Assembly: GCA_944322565.1 (NCBI GenBank)
Contig: CALUPG010000004.1
Location: forward strand, 1-64,000
DNA length: 64,000 nucleotides
From: an uncultured Bacteroidales bacterium
Lineage (GTDB): Bacteria > Bacteroidota > Bacteroidia > Bacteroidales > UBA932
Direction of reading: 5' to 3'
Shown here piece after piece: positions 1 to 7,492 of the stretch (position 1 is the first letter of the stretch; each line of letters begins with the position of its first letter). The position numbers and the translations under genes were made by a program. Under the pieces are notes generated by a model. The model did no database searches and was not told the origin of the DNA. It saw nothing but the letters and a program-made list of their open reading frames with translations.

Positions 1-25
1 GGCTCCACAGCCCAAGCAGCGATGA
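1..25 (+). CDS. 3' end of an upstream gene, probably the HipB-like antitoxin (partial)
   Basis: The frame starting at base 2 reads A-P-Q-P-K-Q-R and stops at TGA 23-25, overlapping the next start codon as ATGA. A basic C-terminal tail overlapping hipS is what the XRE-family regulator HipB would show in a hipB-hipS-hipT operon. Only seven codons are visible, so the identity rests on context. Confidence 0.4.
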
Positions 26-360
26 AACAGGCGGAAATATACTACAAGGACATCCTTGCCGGAGTCCTTACGGAAAGTGATGACGGATATGAGTTCCGCT
101 ATCTTCCGGAGTATCTTGCTTCGGAAAACGCGAAGCCTGTCAGCCTGACGCTTCCTTTGCAAAACCAGCCATACCGGAGCAATGTCCTGTTCCCTTTCTT
201 TGACGGACTCATTCCTGAAGGCTGGCTTTTAGATGTGGCATTGCGCAATACGGACATAAGTGTACTTGACAGGATGTCCCTGCTCCTGCTGTGCTGCAGT
301 GACTGTATAGGCGCAGTAAGTGTCAAACCTGTAAATTCGGAGGAAAGCAGCAATGTGTAG
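22..360 (+). CDS. HipS-like protein (HipA N-terminal domain, stand-alone)
   Basis: This 112-aa protein corresponds to the N-terminal subdomain of HipA (Couple_hipA type). It contains YLxSxNAKPVSLTLPL-like and FFDGLIPEGWLL segments, which match the conserved FxGLLPEG region of HipA. In HipA this domain is fused to the kinase; here it ends at base 360 and the kinase starts at 353 in another frame, so the split is real and the 8-bp overlap implies translational coupling. In the characterised HipBST system the equivalent small protein HipS is the antitoxin. That function is inferred here. Confidence 0.8.
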   Translation: MKQAEIYYKDILAGVLTESDDGYEFRYLPEYLASENAKPVSLTLPLQNQPYRSNVLFPFFDGLIPEGWLLDVALRNTDISVLDRMSLLLLCCSDCIGAVSVKPVNSEESSNV

Positions 361-1291
361 GTGTCTGTATTGTTATCGTCCTCTTGAAAAAGGAGAAAAG
401 GACTTCCATCCGGGATGTGCAAGGAAGTTTTTCGGTACGGAAAAAGTCCCGATGTTGGATTATACCTCCAAAGATCTGGAACAGCTGGCATTGCAGATTA
501 TAAAGGATCAGACCTCCCTTACCGGTGTCCAGCCTAAACTGTCGTTACATCTGAACGAGCACGAAGGGAGTCAGCGGCTGACGATAGTAGGTCTGTGGGG
601 CAACTTCATCTGCAAGCCGCAGACAACTCAGTTCAAGGCTATGCCGGAAACAGAAGATCTGACAATGCACTTGGCTGAACTGGCAAAAATCAATGTTGTC
701 CCGCATACTTTGATGCGTATGGCTGACGGTACATTGTGTTATCTGACTAAAAGGGTAGACCGGGATGCCAAAGGAGAAAAGATGGCGATGGAAGATATGT
801 GCCAACTCACTGAACGGCAGACAGAGTTCAAATACAAAAGCAGCTATGAACGTATTGCCAAAGCAATAGCTCAATATTCGTCAATGCCGAAAATGGATGT
901 CACCAACTTTTTTGAAACTGTCTTGTTCTCCTGGATTACGGGGAACAATGATATGCATCTGAAGAATTTCTCTCTGTATGAGCCGCAGGACGGGACGATT
1001 CGCCTGACACCGGCATACGACCTACTCAATGCCGCTATTCTCAATCCGAAAGACGATGAGGAACTCGCCCTGACATTGAACGGACGCAAGAAGCGTCTCA
1101 AGAGGGCTGACTTCGTATCTGCCGGAGTGACAATGGGTATAGACCCGAAAACAGTGGATAGACTTATCGGGAAATATGTCAGACTGTATCCTCGGATGTC
1201 TGAATTTATCGGACAGTCATTCTTGGATGAAGAGTCGAATAACAGATACAATGAAATGCTCCGTGAGCGTATAAGCAGGCTAAACGGTTAA
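353..1291 (+). CDS. HipT-like serine/threonine kinase toxin (HipA C-terminal domain)
   Basis: The 312-aa HipA_C kinase has a Gly/Ser-rich loop TSLTGVQPKLS at residues 54-64, a catalytic loop TGNNDMHLKN (196-205, Asp200) and a metal-binding AYDLL motif (Asp223). HipA/HipT kinases phosphorylate aminoacyl-tRNA synthetases and cause growth arrest; the target here is unknown. An N-terminal Cys-rich patch (Cys2, 4, 7, His19, Cys22) looks like a small zinc site and is often seen in Bacteroidota HipT-like proteins. The gene is translationally coupled to the upstream HipS-like gene. It appears intact, with all three kinase motifs present. Confidence 0.85.
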   Translation: MCRCLYCYRPLEKGEKDFHPGCARKFFGTEKVPMLDYTSKDLEQLALQIIKDQTSLTGVQPKLSLHLNEHEGSQRLTIVGLWGNFICKPQTTQFKAMPETEDLTMHLAELAKINVVPHTLMRMADGTLCYLTKRVDRDAKGEKMAMEDMCQLTERQTEFKYKSSYERIAKAIAQYSSMPKMDVTNFFETVLFSWITGNNDMHLKNFSLYEPQDGTIRLTPAYDLLNAAILNPKDDEELALTLNGRKKRLKRADFVSAGVTMGIDPKTVDRLIGKYVRLYPRMSEFIGQSFLDEESNNRYNEMLRERISRLNG

Positions 1292-1569
1292 TCTCCCGAA
1301 AGAAGAAATCCTCCGCAGAATAGCAGTGCGTCCGATAAACTCCGTGTAAGATTGCCATGCGCAACTCTCTGTAATATAAAATTTTATCTTTTTTATAGGC
1401 TTTAGAGTTTACCTTATTTTTTACCTTTGATGTGATTCTTTCAAAAATTTATATTGATAATAAATGATTTATATGAACCTTTGAACAAATTTAACGAGGA
1501 AGAATACTAACATTTAGGATTGTAACACAATCACAAGACTGAATGCCGCGGAGCATAGAATCCGCAAAG

Positions 1570-1606
1570 CGAGTTAGGCGCTATATCGTGCCTGACTCGT
1601 TTTTTT
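1570..1606 (+). terminator. Rho-independent terminator downstream of the HipBST-like locus
   Basis: A 10-bp stem (1570-1579 with 1590-1599, one G-T wobble) with a 10-nt loop is followed by seven T residues at 1600-1606. Two smaller hairpins precede it: GATTGT/ACAATC near 1520 and GCGGA/TCCGC near 1550. A TAnnTTTG box lies at 1422-1429. The 1430-1606 interval could therefore be a small RNA rather than only a 3' UTR; I see no ORF in it. Confidence 0.7.
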
Positions 1607-1617
1607 GTTGTGTGTAT

Positions 1618-1791
1618 TGAATAAGGTTAAAATGCCGGGTTCTGCCGCGCCCGGCGGACAGCATTTATGGCTACACCAAGCAAGACGGGGCAAAAGATGA
1701 GCATGCGAAGCATTCGGCCGTATTTCAATTGCTTAGGCCCGAGTTGCTGGTGTGGGTTGCAGCGGCAAATGGTATAGACAAATGTCAGTAA
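1618..1791 (+). pseudogene. Possible C-terminal remnant of an unidentified gene
   Basis: One frame is open for about 57 codons without a start and reads protein-like, ending HSAVFQLLRPELLVWVAAA plus nine residues and a TAA at 1789-1791. The stop lies only 4 bp before the promoter of the next RNA. I do not recognise the family. It may be the tail of a gene cut off when the downstream module arrived, or chance. Confidence 0.25.
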
Positions 1792-1794
1792 TAA

Positions 1795-1826
1795 TTGCAT
1801 AAGAATTAAAATTATTCTTATATTTG
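1795..1826 (+). promoter_or_regulatory. Bacteroidota-type promoter for the structured RNA ahead of module 1
   Basis: TTG at 1795-1797, a 21-bp spacer and TATATTTG at 1819-1826 match the primary sigma factor consensus of this phylum (TTTG, 19-21 bp, TAnnTTTG). The predicted transcription start is about 1830-1833, exactly at the first stem of the RNA. Confidence 0.75.
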
Positions 1827-1830
1827 CGAA

Positions 1831-2109
1831 TGCCAAGCTAGCCCGATTGGGTAGGGCGGGCATTATTACATACTGAAGACGTTACTTGACGTTTATCTTC
1901 TGCGTTCAAACTTCGCAAACTTGACACTTGGAGAAGATACGGCAACTGGGACGTCCACTTTTGATGTATATCCAACATCCATGCGCTTGACGTGGAGTCT
2001 TGAATATCATCCTAGACGTGGGCTAGCTGTGTTGCTTATCCTCCAAGTAGGCAGCGAAGGCCTGAACGCAGGATGAGCAGAGTACAGACTCCCACGTCTT
2101 CTTTGTTTT
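1831..2109 (+). ncRNA. Structured RNA (about 280 nt), leader or free ncRNA of lipoprotein module 1
   Basis: No convincing ORF is present but there are many complementary arms: AATGCC/GGCATT (1829-1834 with 1859-1864), an 8-bp stem 1894-1901 with 1932-1939, GATGT/ACATC near 1960, an inner 9-bp stem 2034-2042 with 2070-2078, and an apical stem 2049-2052 with 2060-2063. The 3' arm at 2086-2099 can pair either with 2014-2022 (9 bp, perfect) or with 1989-2000 (12 bp with one bulge), and is followed by a T-rich tract. The promoter-to-terminator organisation resembles known Bacteroidales ncRNAs such as the Bacteroidales-1 motif, but family membership is not established. RNase P, SRP and tmRNA hallmarks are absent. 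Confidence 0.65.
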
Positions 2110-2152
2110 ATCCTATTCTGGAAGGGGCAGCGCCAGACATTTTGGATAAGAA

Positions 2153-2488
2153 ATGAAAAGGCTATTGTCTACATTGCTGTTATGCATCCTTCTATTTGTC
2201 ATATCCGGATGCAAGACTTATGATTATGACTATTACGGGACAATCTCGGGTACGGTCCTGGATTATACGGACAACTCTCCGATAGAAAACGCAACAATCC
2301 TGATGATGCCAGGCTCGCAGACTGTCCAGTCCGGGCCGGACGGAAATTTCATTTATGACGGTCTTGAAGAAGGACAATATACATTGTCTGTTCAACGCAG
2401 CGGCTATCAGTCCGAAAGAAAGACAGTAGAAGTGATAAGCGGTGAAACTGTCACGACATCAATTTATCTGAAACAAATTCCAGAATAA
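2153..2488 (+). CDS. Small lipoprotein with carboxypeptidase regulatory-like (CarboxypepD_reg) domain
   Basis: First gene of lipoprotein module 1 (111 aa). It has a signal peptide with lipobox VISG-C (Cys20), then a single beta-sandwich domain at about 29-108 with the GTVLD...ENATILM...DGNFIYDGLEEGQYTL pattern typical of CarboxypepD_reg/SdrD-B-like folds. It starts 44 bp after the T-rich end of the structured RNA. Its paralogue is the gene at 22394, which shares the GQYTLSVQ, RKTV and SGETVTT segments. It is probably attached to the outer membrane. Its function is unknown; a structural or adhesion role is inferred. Confidence 0.8.
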   Translation: MKRLLSTLLLCILLFVISGCKTYDYDYYGTISGTVLDYTDNSPIENATILMMPGSQTVQSGPDGNFIYDGLEEGQYTLSVQRSGYQSERKTVEVISGETVTTSIYLKQIPE

Positions 2489-2505
2489 CTTAAACCATAC
2501 AACTC

Positions 2506-4392
2506 ATGAGAAACATTGTCATCGCCTTTATGGCCTGTGCCGGACTATTTTTTTCATGTACACAGGCAAATGTGGAAGAAAATTCGACCGGGACTCTGAC
2601 GGGAATAGTAGCGGACAAGACAACAGGAGAGCCGGTATCAGTAGTCAATGTGATTTTGACCCCTGGGGGCAATTCAACCGTAACCGGTTCTGACGGCAGT
2701 TTCAGTTTCAAGAACCTTAAAGCCGGGACATATACCATTTCTTACACAAAAGACGGATATAAAGGCGGAAGCAGTGACATATCTGTTGAAGCCGGTCTTG
2801 AAGCACAGGCGCATCTGCTTATCGAAAGGATTCCGGCTATATTGACACTGGACAGAGATGTACTGGACTTCGGAGAGAATGCCAGCATGAACACATTGTC
2901 CTTCAATATGGTAAATAATAATTACATCGACTTGGAATACACTATAATAGAGAACTGCGGATGGATTGTGGATGTAGATCCGGAGACAGGCGTATTGCCG
3001 TTCGGCAAGACAGGAACTGTAGTCGTGAAAATTGACAGGGAGGCAGGGCTTCAGCCAGGTGTGAATGAAACCGTCATCGTCGTAAAGACTTCTGACGGCA
3101 GTTCGGAACTTACTGTAAGAGCCACGGGTATCGAGAAAAGGAAGGCAACCCTGAATGTGCTTGACGCGACAGAGGTTATGGCTTCGTCTGCCAGACTCAA
3201 TGCTGAAATTACGGATGCAGGAGCACCTTCTTATACTGAAAGAGGGTTTGTATACAGTGAGAGCCCCATGCCCGATTTTGACAATACAATAGCGAAAATG
3301 TCGGCATCAGTTACTGACGACAAGACTTTCTCAGTGAAAATTGACGGTCTTGAACTCTCCAGAACATATTATGTACGTGCATATGCCGTAAATGAAATCG
3401 GTGATGCATTCAGTTCAAATCAGATTTCCTTTACTACTGTGGCTTCTTTGCCGGAAGTTTCATTGGACGGCATCAACACCAATGTATCTGAAAAATCAGC
3501 CACACTTTACGGCTCGATAACAAATGTCGGCGACCCTGAATACTATGCAAAAGGATTTGTCTACAGCACCAGCAATACCTATCCTACTATTTACGATACA
3601 AAAATCCAGGTCGACGGAGACAATCACGGCAATTTCGAAGCATCCTTGCCGTCAATTGAATATGATACCGAATACTATGTCAGGGCGTATGCCACCAATG
3701 TGGCAGGGACTGCATACAGCGATATGCAGAAAATTCTGATTGAGACCAGACTGCCTGTTGTCTCTACGAGTATCAGTAGTGTAGACAGAGACAATAATAT
3801 AGCGGTATTGTACGGAAAAGTCTCAGATGAGGGAGTTCCAGGATATACGGAAAGAGGATTTGTATATAGTGAAATCTACGAAAATCCGACTGTTTATGAT
3901 TCTAAGATTGTTGTAGACGGGACCGGTACCGGCGGATATGAATATCGTTGTACGGATTTGTCGGCAGAAAAGGAATACTATGTCAGAGCATACGCCATCA
4001 ATGACAAAGGTGTAGGATATGGCAATACTATTATCCTGTTCAGCAAAGATGTTATAGAATTGCCTGACTTAAATATAGCAGTCCAGGCTACAGATATTGA
4101 AGAAGATGCGTCATGGGATACCTTTAATCGTTTATGTGAGAACAGTACTTTAGGCGGATACGATGACTGGAGGTTACCGGATATTGAAGAATTGTCCGCT
4201 ATATATAATAAGCGTAAAGAAATAGGAAATTTTAATAATTTAAGGAAGTACTGGACTAGTGTGTTTGCAAAGGAAGATTATGGTAGATATTATTATTATG
4301 TAGACTTTTATAATAGTGGTGTCTTAGGTAGTCATCGGCATTATGAAACACTTAATGGCCGTTGTGTCCGCACATTAACCCCGGCAGAATAA
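2506..4392 (+). CDS. Large surface lipoprotein: CarboxypepD_reg, BACON-like, three FN3-like repeats, Lcl C-terminal domain
   Basis: The 628-aa protein has lipobox LFFS-C (Cys18). Domains in order are CarboxypepD_reg (about 30-105), a BACON-like Ig domain (about 108-205, LDFG...SFNMVN...CGWI), three repeats of about 100 aa each containing TERGFVYS or AKGFVYS and ending in a YYVRAYA motif (about 210-520), and a terminal DUF1566/Lcl_C domain (GYDDWRLPDIEEL...YWTSV...CVRTL). The last about 100 codons are clearly richer in A and T than the rest, suggesting a separately acquired tip domain. The module 2 paralogue has five repeats and lacks the Lcl_C tip. A role in adhesion or binding is inferred. 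Confidence 0.8.
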   Translation: MRNIVIAFMACAGLFFSCTQANVEENSTGTLTGIVADKTTGEPVSVVNVILTPGGNSTVTGSDGSFSFKNLKAGTYTISYTKDGYKGGSSDISVEAGLEAQAHLLIERIPAILTLDRDVLDFGENASMNTLSFNMVNNNYIDLEYTIIENCGWIVDVDPETGVLPFGKTGTVVVKIDREAGLQPGVNETVIVVKTSDGSSELTVRATGIEKRKATLNVLDATEVMASSARLNAEITDAGAPSYTERGFVYSESPMPDFDNTIAKMSASVTDDKTFSVKIDGLELSRTYYVRAYAVNEIGDAFSSNQISFTTVASLPEVSLDGINTNVSEKSATLYGSITNVGDPEYYAKGFVYSTSNTYPTIYDTKIQVDGDNHGNFEASLPSIEYDTEYYVRAYATNVAGTAYSDMQKILIETRLPVVSTSISSVDRDNNIAVLYGKVSDEGVPGYTERGFVYSEIYENPTVYDSKIVVDGTGTGGYEYRCTDLSAEKEYYVRAYAINDKGVGYGNTIILFSKDVIELPDLNIAVQATDIEEDASWDTFNRLCENSTLGGYDDWRLPDIEELSAIYNKRKEIGNFNNLRKYWTSVFAKEDYGRYYYYVDFYNSGVLGSHRHYETLNGRCVRTLTPAE

Positions 4393-4475
4393 ATTTATCA
4401 TCATAAAACGGATGGCGGAGTTCAATTTTCCGAGCATATCAATTACCATTAATTAATAATTAAACAACACTCATC

Positions 4476-5075
4476 ATGAAAAAAGTTTTGATTTTAACGG
4501 CAATCGCCATGACCATGATCTCATGCGGAACAGTAAAACAGGCTGCAGTCCAGGCACAAACTAAAAGTGCGGCTCCTTTCGGGGAAGTCTACTCCATGCC
4601 GTGCGAAGTTTATGACACTCCCGAGGAGTTTGCCGCTACCGGCATTTACAGGGGCTCGTCTTATCAGAAGGGCGAATGCCAGTTGAATGCACTGGAAAAT
4701 GCCAAGCAGCTTGTCTACGCAAAATATCATCACTCCTATAACGGGATGATAAGCAATTACAGTTCATCTTTCGGCTCCAACAGAGGCAATGACATCAGGA
4801 CAAAACTTCAAAGGGCTGGAGATGCTGTCATTGAAGCCATGCTCAATGATATCCAGGCCTGTTGCGTGAAATTCTCCGGCGTCCAGGATGACGGAATGAT
4901 CGAATGCTATGTGGCGATAAAAGTGCCGAAGCAGGCTTTGGCCGCCGAGGTAGCAAAAACAGTGTCCGATGTTCTGAGTCCGGAGGAAAAGGAAGAAATC
5001 AACTTTGAGGAATATCAGTATAGGAAACTCATGGAACAGCGGTTCAATGAATACAAAGAAGAAAAAGCCGAATAG
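4476..5075 (+). CDS. LPP20-like lipoprotein of module 1
   Basis: The 199-aa protein has lipobox MIS-C (Cys17). The mature part has the alternating Ala-rich helix and strand pattern of LPP20/FlgT-N-like domains (LNALENAKQLVYAKY, then VIEAMLNDIQACCVKFSGVQ) and ends in a charged helix. It is followed after 2 bp by the next gene, so the two are probably co-translated. The positional counterpart in module 2 is at 24968. Assignment to LPP20-like is by pattern only and its role is unknown. Confidence 0.6.
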   Translation: MKKVLILTAIAMTMISCGTVKQAAVQAQTKSAAPFGEVYSMPCEVYDTPEEFAATGIYRGSSYQKGECQLNALENAKQLVYAKYHHSYNGMISNYSSSFGSNRGNDIRTKLQRAGDAVIEAMLNDIQACCVKFSGVQDDGMIECYVAIKVPKQALAAEVAKTVSDVLSPEEKEEINFEEYQYRKLMEQRFNEYKEEKAE

Positions 5076-5077
5076 TC

Positions 5078-5869
5078 ATGAGATATTGTCTGCTTTTTAC
5101 ACTATTTGCTTTGTTCCCATTGGTCACAATGGGACAAAGCATTTCCTCTCAGGAAAGGCCGGCGTGGGCAGGCGGATACTTTAAGGAGATGCCGAATTCA
5201 TATATTGAAGTTGTCTCGGCATTCGGATATGATCTGAAAGAGGCAAGAGACAAGGCCGCCAAAGAAGCCATCCATCGCAGAAGTCTGGCAACAGGCACTG
5301 AAGCGACCGTCAATATTTCAGGAAATGATGTCAATGTCAGTTCCAACCATGATGTGATAGTCAAAGCGAGAATTGTGGACGAATATATCCATCACACATC
5401 AAATGGATATACGGTCTATCTACTTGTCCAGACGGCAAAGAATCCGACTTTTCAATATGAACCTGTAAATGTCTCCCGCGAATACGGATTTTCTGCACGC
5501 GCTTTCGTGCCAGGTATGGCACAGATACATAAAGGGTCTGTAACAAAAGGTTCGCTGTTTATCGCTGGGGAATGCCTGTTCATTGCAGGAATCGTCAGCG
5601 GACAACTTCTTGCCGACGACTGTTACAACAAAAGCCTGACTGAGAAATATAATGCAGATGTCAGGAAAGCATATGTGGATAAGGCAAACTCTTATCTGAT
5701 AATGCGGAACATTTCAATAGCAGGTGCTGCAGCCGTCTATATCTGGAATGTCGTTGACGGAATCGTTGCCAAGGGAAAGAAACATGTGGTTGTCGGGAAT
5801 GCAGCATTGACAATGGCGCCATACGCCGATATGAATTCTGCAGGACTGGCAATCAATATCACATTTTAA
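5078..5869 (+). CDS. Secreted LPP20-like / DUF5683-like membrane protein of module 1
   Basis: The 263-aa protein has a signal peptide ending near VTMGQ. An LPP20-like segment (about 27-130, RPAWAGGYF...AKEAIHRRSLATGTEA) is followed by a DUF5683-like region with FVPGMAQIHKGSVTKGSLFI and two hydrophobic helices (about 163-180 and 210-230). In this family the PGxGQxYKG motif precedes paired membrane segments. It resembles the fourth gene of module 2 in layout and motif order. It probably spans a membrane and may anchor or organise the lipoproteins; this is inference. Confidence 0.6.
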   Translation: MRYCLLFTLFALFPLVTMGQSISSQERPAWAGGYFKEMPNSYIEVVSAFGYDLKEARDKAAKEAIHRRSLATGTEATVNISGNDVNVSSNHDVIVKARIVDEYIHHTSNGYTVYLLVQTAKNPTFQYEPVNVSREYGFSARAFVPGMAQIHKGSVTKGSLFIAGECLFIAGIVSGQLLADDCYNKSLTEKYNADVRKAYVDKANSYLIMRNISIAGAAAVYIWNVVDGIVAKGKKHVVVGNAALTMAPYADMNSAGLAINITF

Positions 5870-5880
5870 TCCTGAGCCGT

Positions 5881-6759
5881 ATGGCCAATGATATTTATTC
5901 AATTGCTACTATTTTAATCGGCATCATTGGACTTGTCATCAGCATTATCGAGTACAGAAAAAAGACATCGGCTAAAATAGCCGATATTGATGCAGCCGAT
6001 CCTGTTCTGACATTGATAGGAATGTTGAATGATGATGCCGATGAAAGAAGAGAATATGCTGCGAATCAATTGTATAAATATGCTCGGATGTCCGAGGAAA
6101 AGGCAGAGGAAATCTGTGAAATCTTTTGTACGCATATCAGAAAGAACTCAAATATCTATTTCAATGCAAACGGTGACATTATCAGGTCCAGGGAGTTCAC
6201 AAAAATCGTAAAATGGCTTTTTGAAAAAGACGGGATATTTCAGAATATTAATAAAGATCTCAGTGGTACTGTTTTCCTTGGAATTAAATTCGGCAAAAAT
6301 TCTATATGTAATGTAAACTTCACAGACTGTAGATTCATTAGCTGTCACTTTCAGAATACCGCGCTGAAAACATGCAAGATGAGTAAAGTCAAAATTGCAA
6401 AATGCACATTTAAGAATAACGTTGATTTTAACGGCTGTCTATTGAATGAAGCCACAATTTCAGAGACATTATTCCGGAATATAAATTTTAAGAACTGTTC
6501 ATTAAAGGGGTCTCACATTACAGACAATACGACATTTTCCAGAAGTAACCTGAGAGATACAATATTCGAAAACTCGCATATATCCGATACTAAATTTATT
6601 ATTTGCGATCTTGGACGATGTGATTTTGCATATTCTGCACTGAAAAATGTCTATATGGAGTTTTCAACATCAGCCGCCTGTGATGAACAAGTGCAGTATT
6701 TTAGATCAATTGATTTGAATCCTGAACTGAATCCGATGTCAAACAGTATAATGATGTAA
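5881..6759 (+). CDS. Membrane-anchored pentapeptide-repeat protein
   Basis: The 292-aa protein has an N-terminal transmembrane helix (residues 7-25) and a short helical region. A right-handed beta-helix then starts at about residue 122, with repeats such as VFLGIKF, CNVNFTDCRF, FKNCSLKGS and SNLRDTIFENS fitting A(D/N)LXX-type pentapeptide repeats. It is AT-rich compared with neighbouring genes. It follows the module by 11 bp and has no counterpart in module 2. It is the last intact gene before a truncated acetyltransferase, so it lies at the module's edge. No enzymatic function is implied; such proteins can be scaffolds or immunity proteins. Confidence 0.8.
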   Translation: MANDIYSIATILIGIIGLVISIIEYRKKTSAKIADIDAADPVLTLIGMLNDDADERREYAANQLYKYARMSEEKAEEICEIFCTHIRKNSNIYFNANGDIIRSREFTKIVKWLFEKDGIFQNINKDLSGTVFLGIKFGKNSICNVNFTDCRFISCHFQNTALKTCKMSKVKIAKCTFKNNVDFNGCLLNEATISETLFRNINFKNCSLKGSHITDNTTFSRSNLRDTIFENSHISDTKFIICDLGRCDFAYSALKNVYMEFSTSAACDEQVQYFRSIDLNPELNPMSNSIMM

Positions 6760-6767
6760 TCCTGACG

Positions 6768-6864
6768 GATTCCGCGCATATTCATACAGTACCCCGGCAT
6801 CCGACTCCAGCCAGGCACGCAGGACGAGCCGTTCCGTAATCAGTTGACATGATTGTTTTTCCAT
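6768..6864 (-). pseudogene. Truncated 5' end of a GNAT (RimJ/RimL-type) N-acetyltransferase gene
   Basis: On the minus strand an ATG at 6864 opens a frame reading MEKQSC-LITERLVLRAW-ESDA-VLYEYARNP, the characteristic N-terminus of RimJ/RimL acetyltransferases (TERLxLRxWxESDAxxLYxYAxdP). Similarity stops abruptly at about 6768, directly after the pentapeptide gene's stop codon, and the rest of the enzyme is absent. This marks a rearrangement breakpoint at the right end of module 1. Confidence 0.65.
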
Positions 6865-6871
6865 TTTCGTG

Positions 6872-7492
6872 TCAATTGAATTTTTGTAATATCATCCGTA
6901 TCCTGCCCAGGGCTTCAGCCTGCTCTCCCTCCGGCAGTCTGGCCAGTCCGTTGACATATCCCAGCATCGCCGCCCCTCCGAATCCGAGTGAGTGCAGAAG
7001 TTGCAGCTTGTCCGGAGTGACACCTCCGAGGGCAATGACTTTTTCGTCGATGATGCCTTCCCCGGAAGCTCTGCGGAGAATTTCCGGCGTGACCCCCGCC
7101 CTGTAGCCCTGCTTGGAGATACTGTCAAAGATTGGGCTCAGAAAGACGTAGTTGCAGACAGGTTTCCATCGCTTGACTTCTTCAAGCGAATGGCATGAAC
7201 GGCTGACATATCCGGTATATCCGGCCGGTATTTCACTGCGTCTGGCATTCAGATGTATTCCCCGCAGTCCATATGGCCCGGCAAGTTCGAAGAAGTCATG
7301 GATGACAATGCGCTTCCTCTCTTCGGCTGTCAGCTCGTCAAGCAGTCTGGCGCAGTCCGATTCCGCCGCCCCCGGCTTTCTCAGATGCACTATGTCCACC
7401 CCGCAGGAAAGCAGCCTGCCTATAAATGAGGCTTCCCCGTCAAAGAATGATGGGGAAGTCACGGTTATCCATAGCATTGGACGGTCTGTCAT
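6872..7492 (-). CDS. ThiE/TenI-family protein (thiazole tautomerase or second thiamin phosphate synthase)
   Basis: This 206-aa TIM barrel of the ThiE/TenI family has HLRKPG at the N-terminal strand, HDFFELA, GIHLNARR, FLSPIFDSISKQGYRAG and ALGGVTP. It lacks the TxTK diphosphate-binding signature of true ThiE, and a better ThiE lies nearby at 8353-9015. A TenI-like thiazole tautomerase role is therefore more likely. It overlaps the stop of the upstream thi4 by 4 bp, indicating one operon. Confidence 0.7.
   Translation of the reverse strand: MTDRPMLWITVTSPSFFDGEASFIGRLLSCGVDIVHLRKPGAAESDCARLLDELTAEERKRIVIHDFFELAGPYGLRGIHLNARRSEIPAGYTGYVSRSCHSLEEVKRWKPVCNYVFLSPIFDSISKQGYRAGVTPEILRRASGEGIIDEKVIALGGVTPDKLQLLHSLGFGGAAMLGYVNGLARLPEGEQAEALGRIRMILQKFN

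Noticed and set aside
1627..1863. 78-codon minus-strand ORF
   Set aside because: It overlaps the promoter and first hairpin of the structured RNA and has no recognisable domain.
1831..2109. RNase P RNA, SRP RNA or tmRNA
   Set aside because: The conserved core motifs of RNase P and SRP RNA and the tRNA-like ends and tag ORF of tmRNA were not found.
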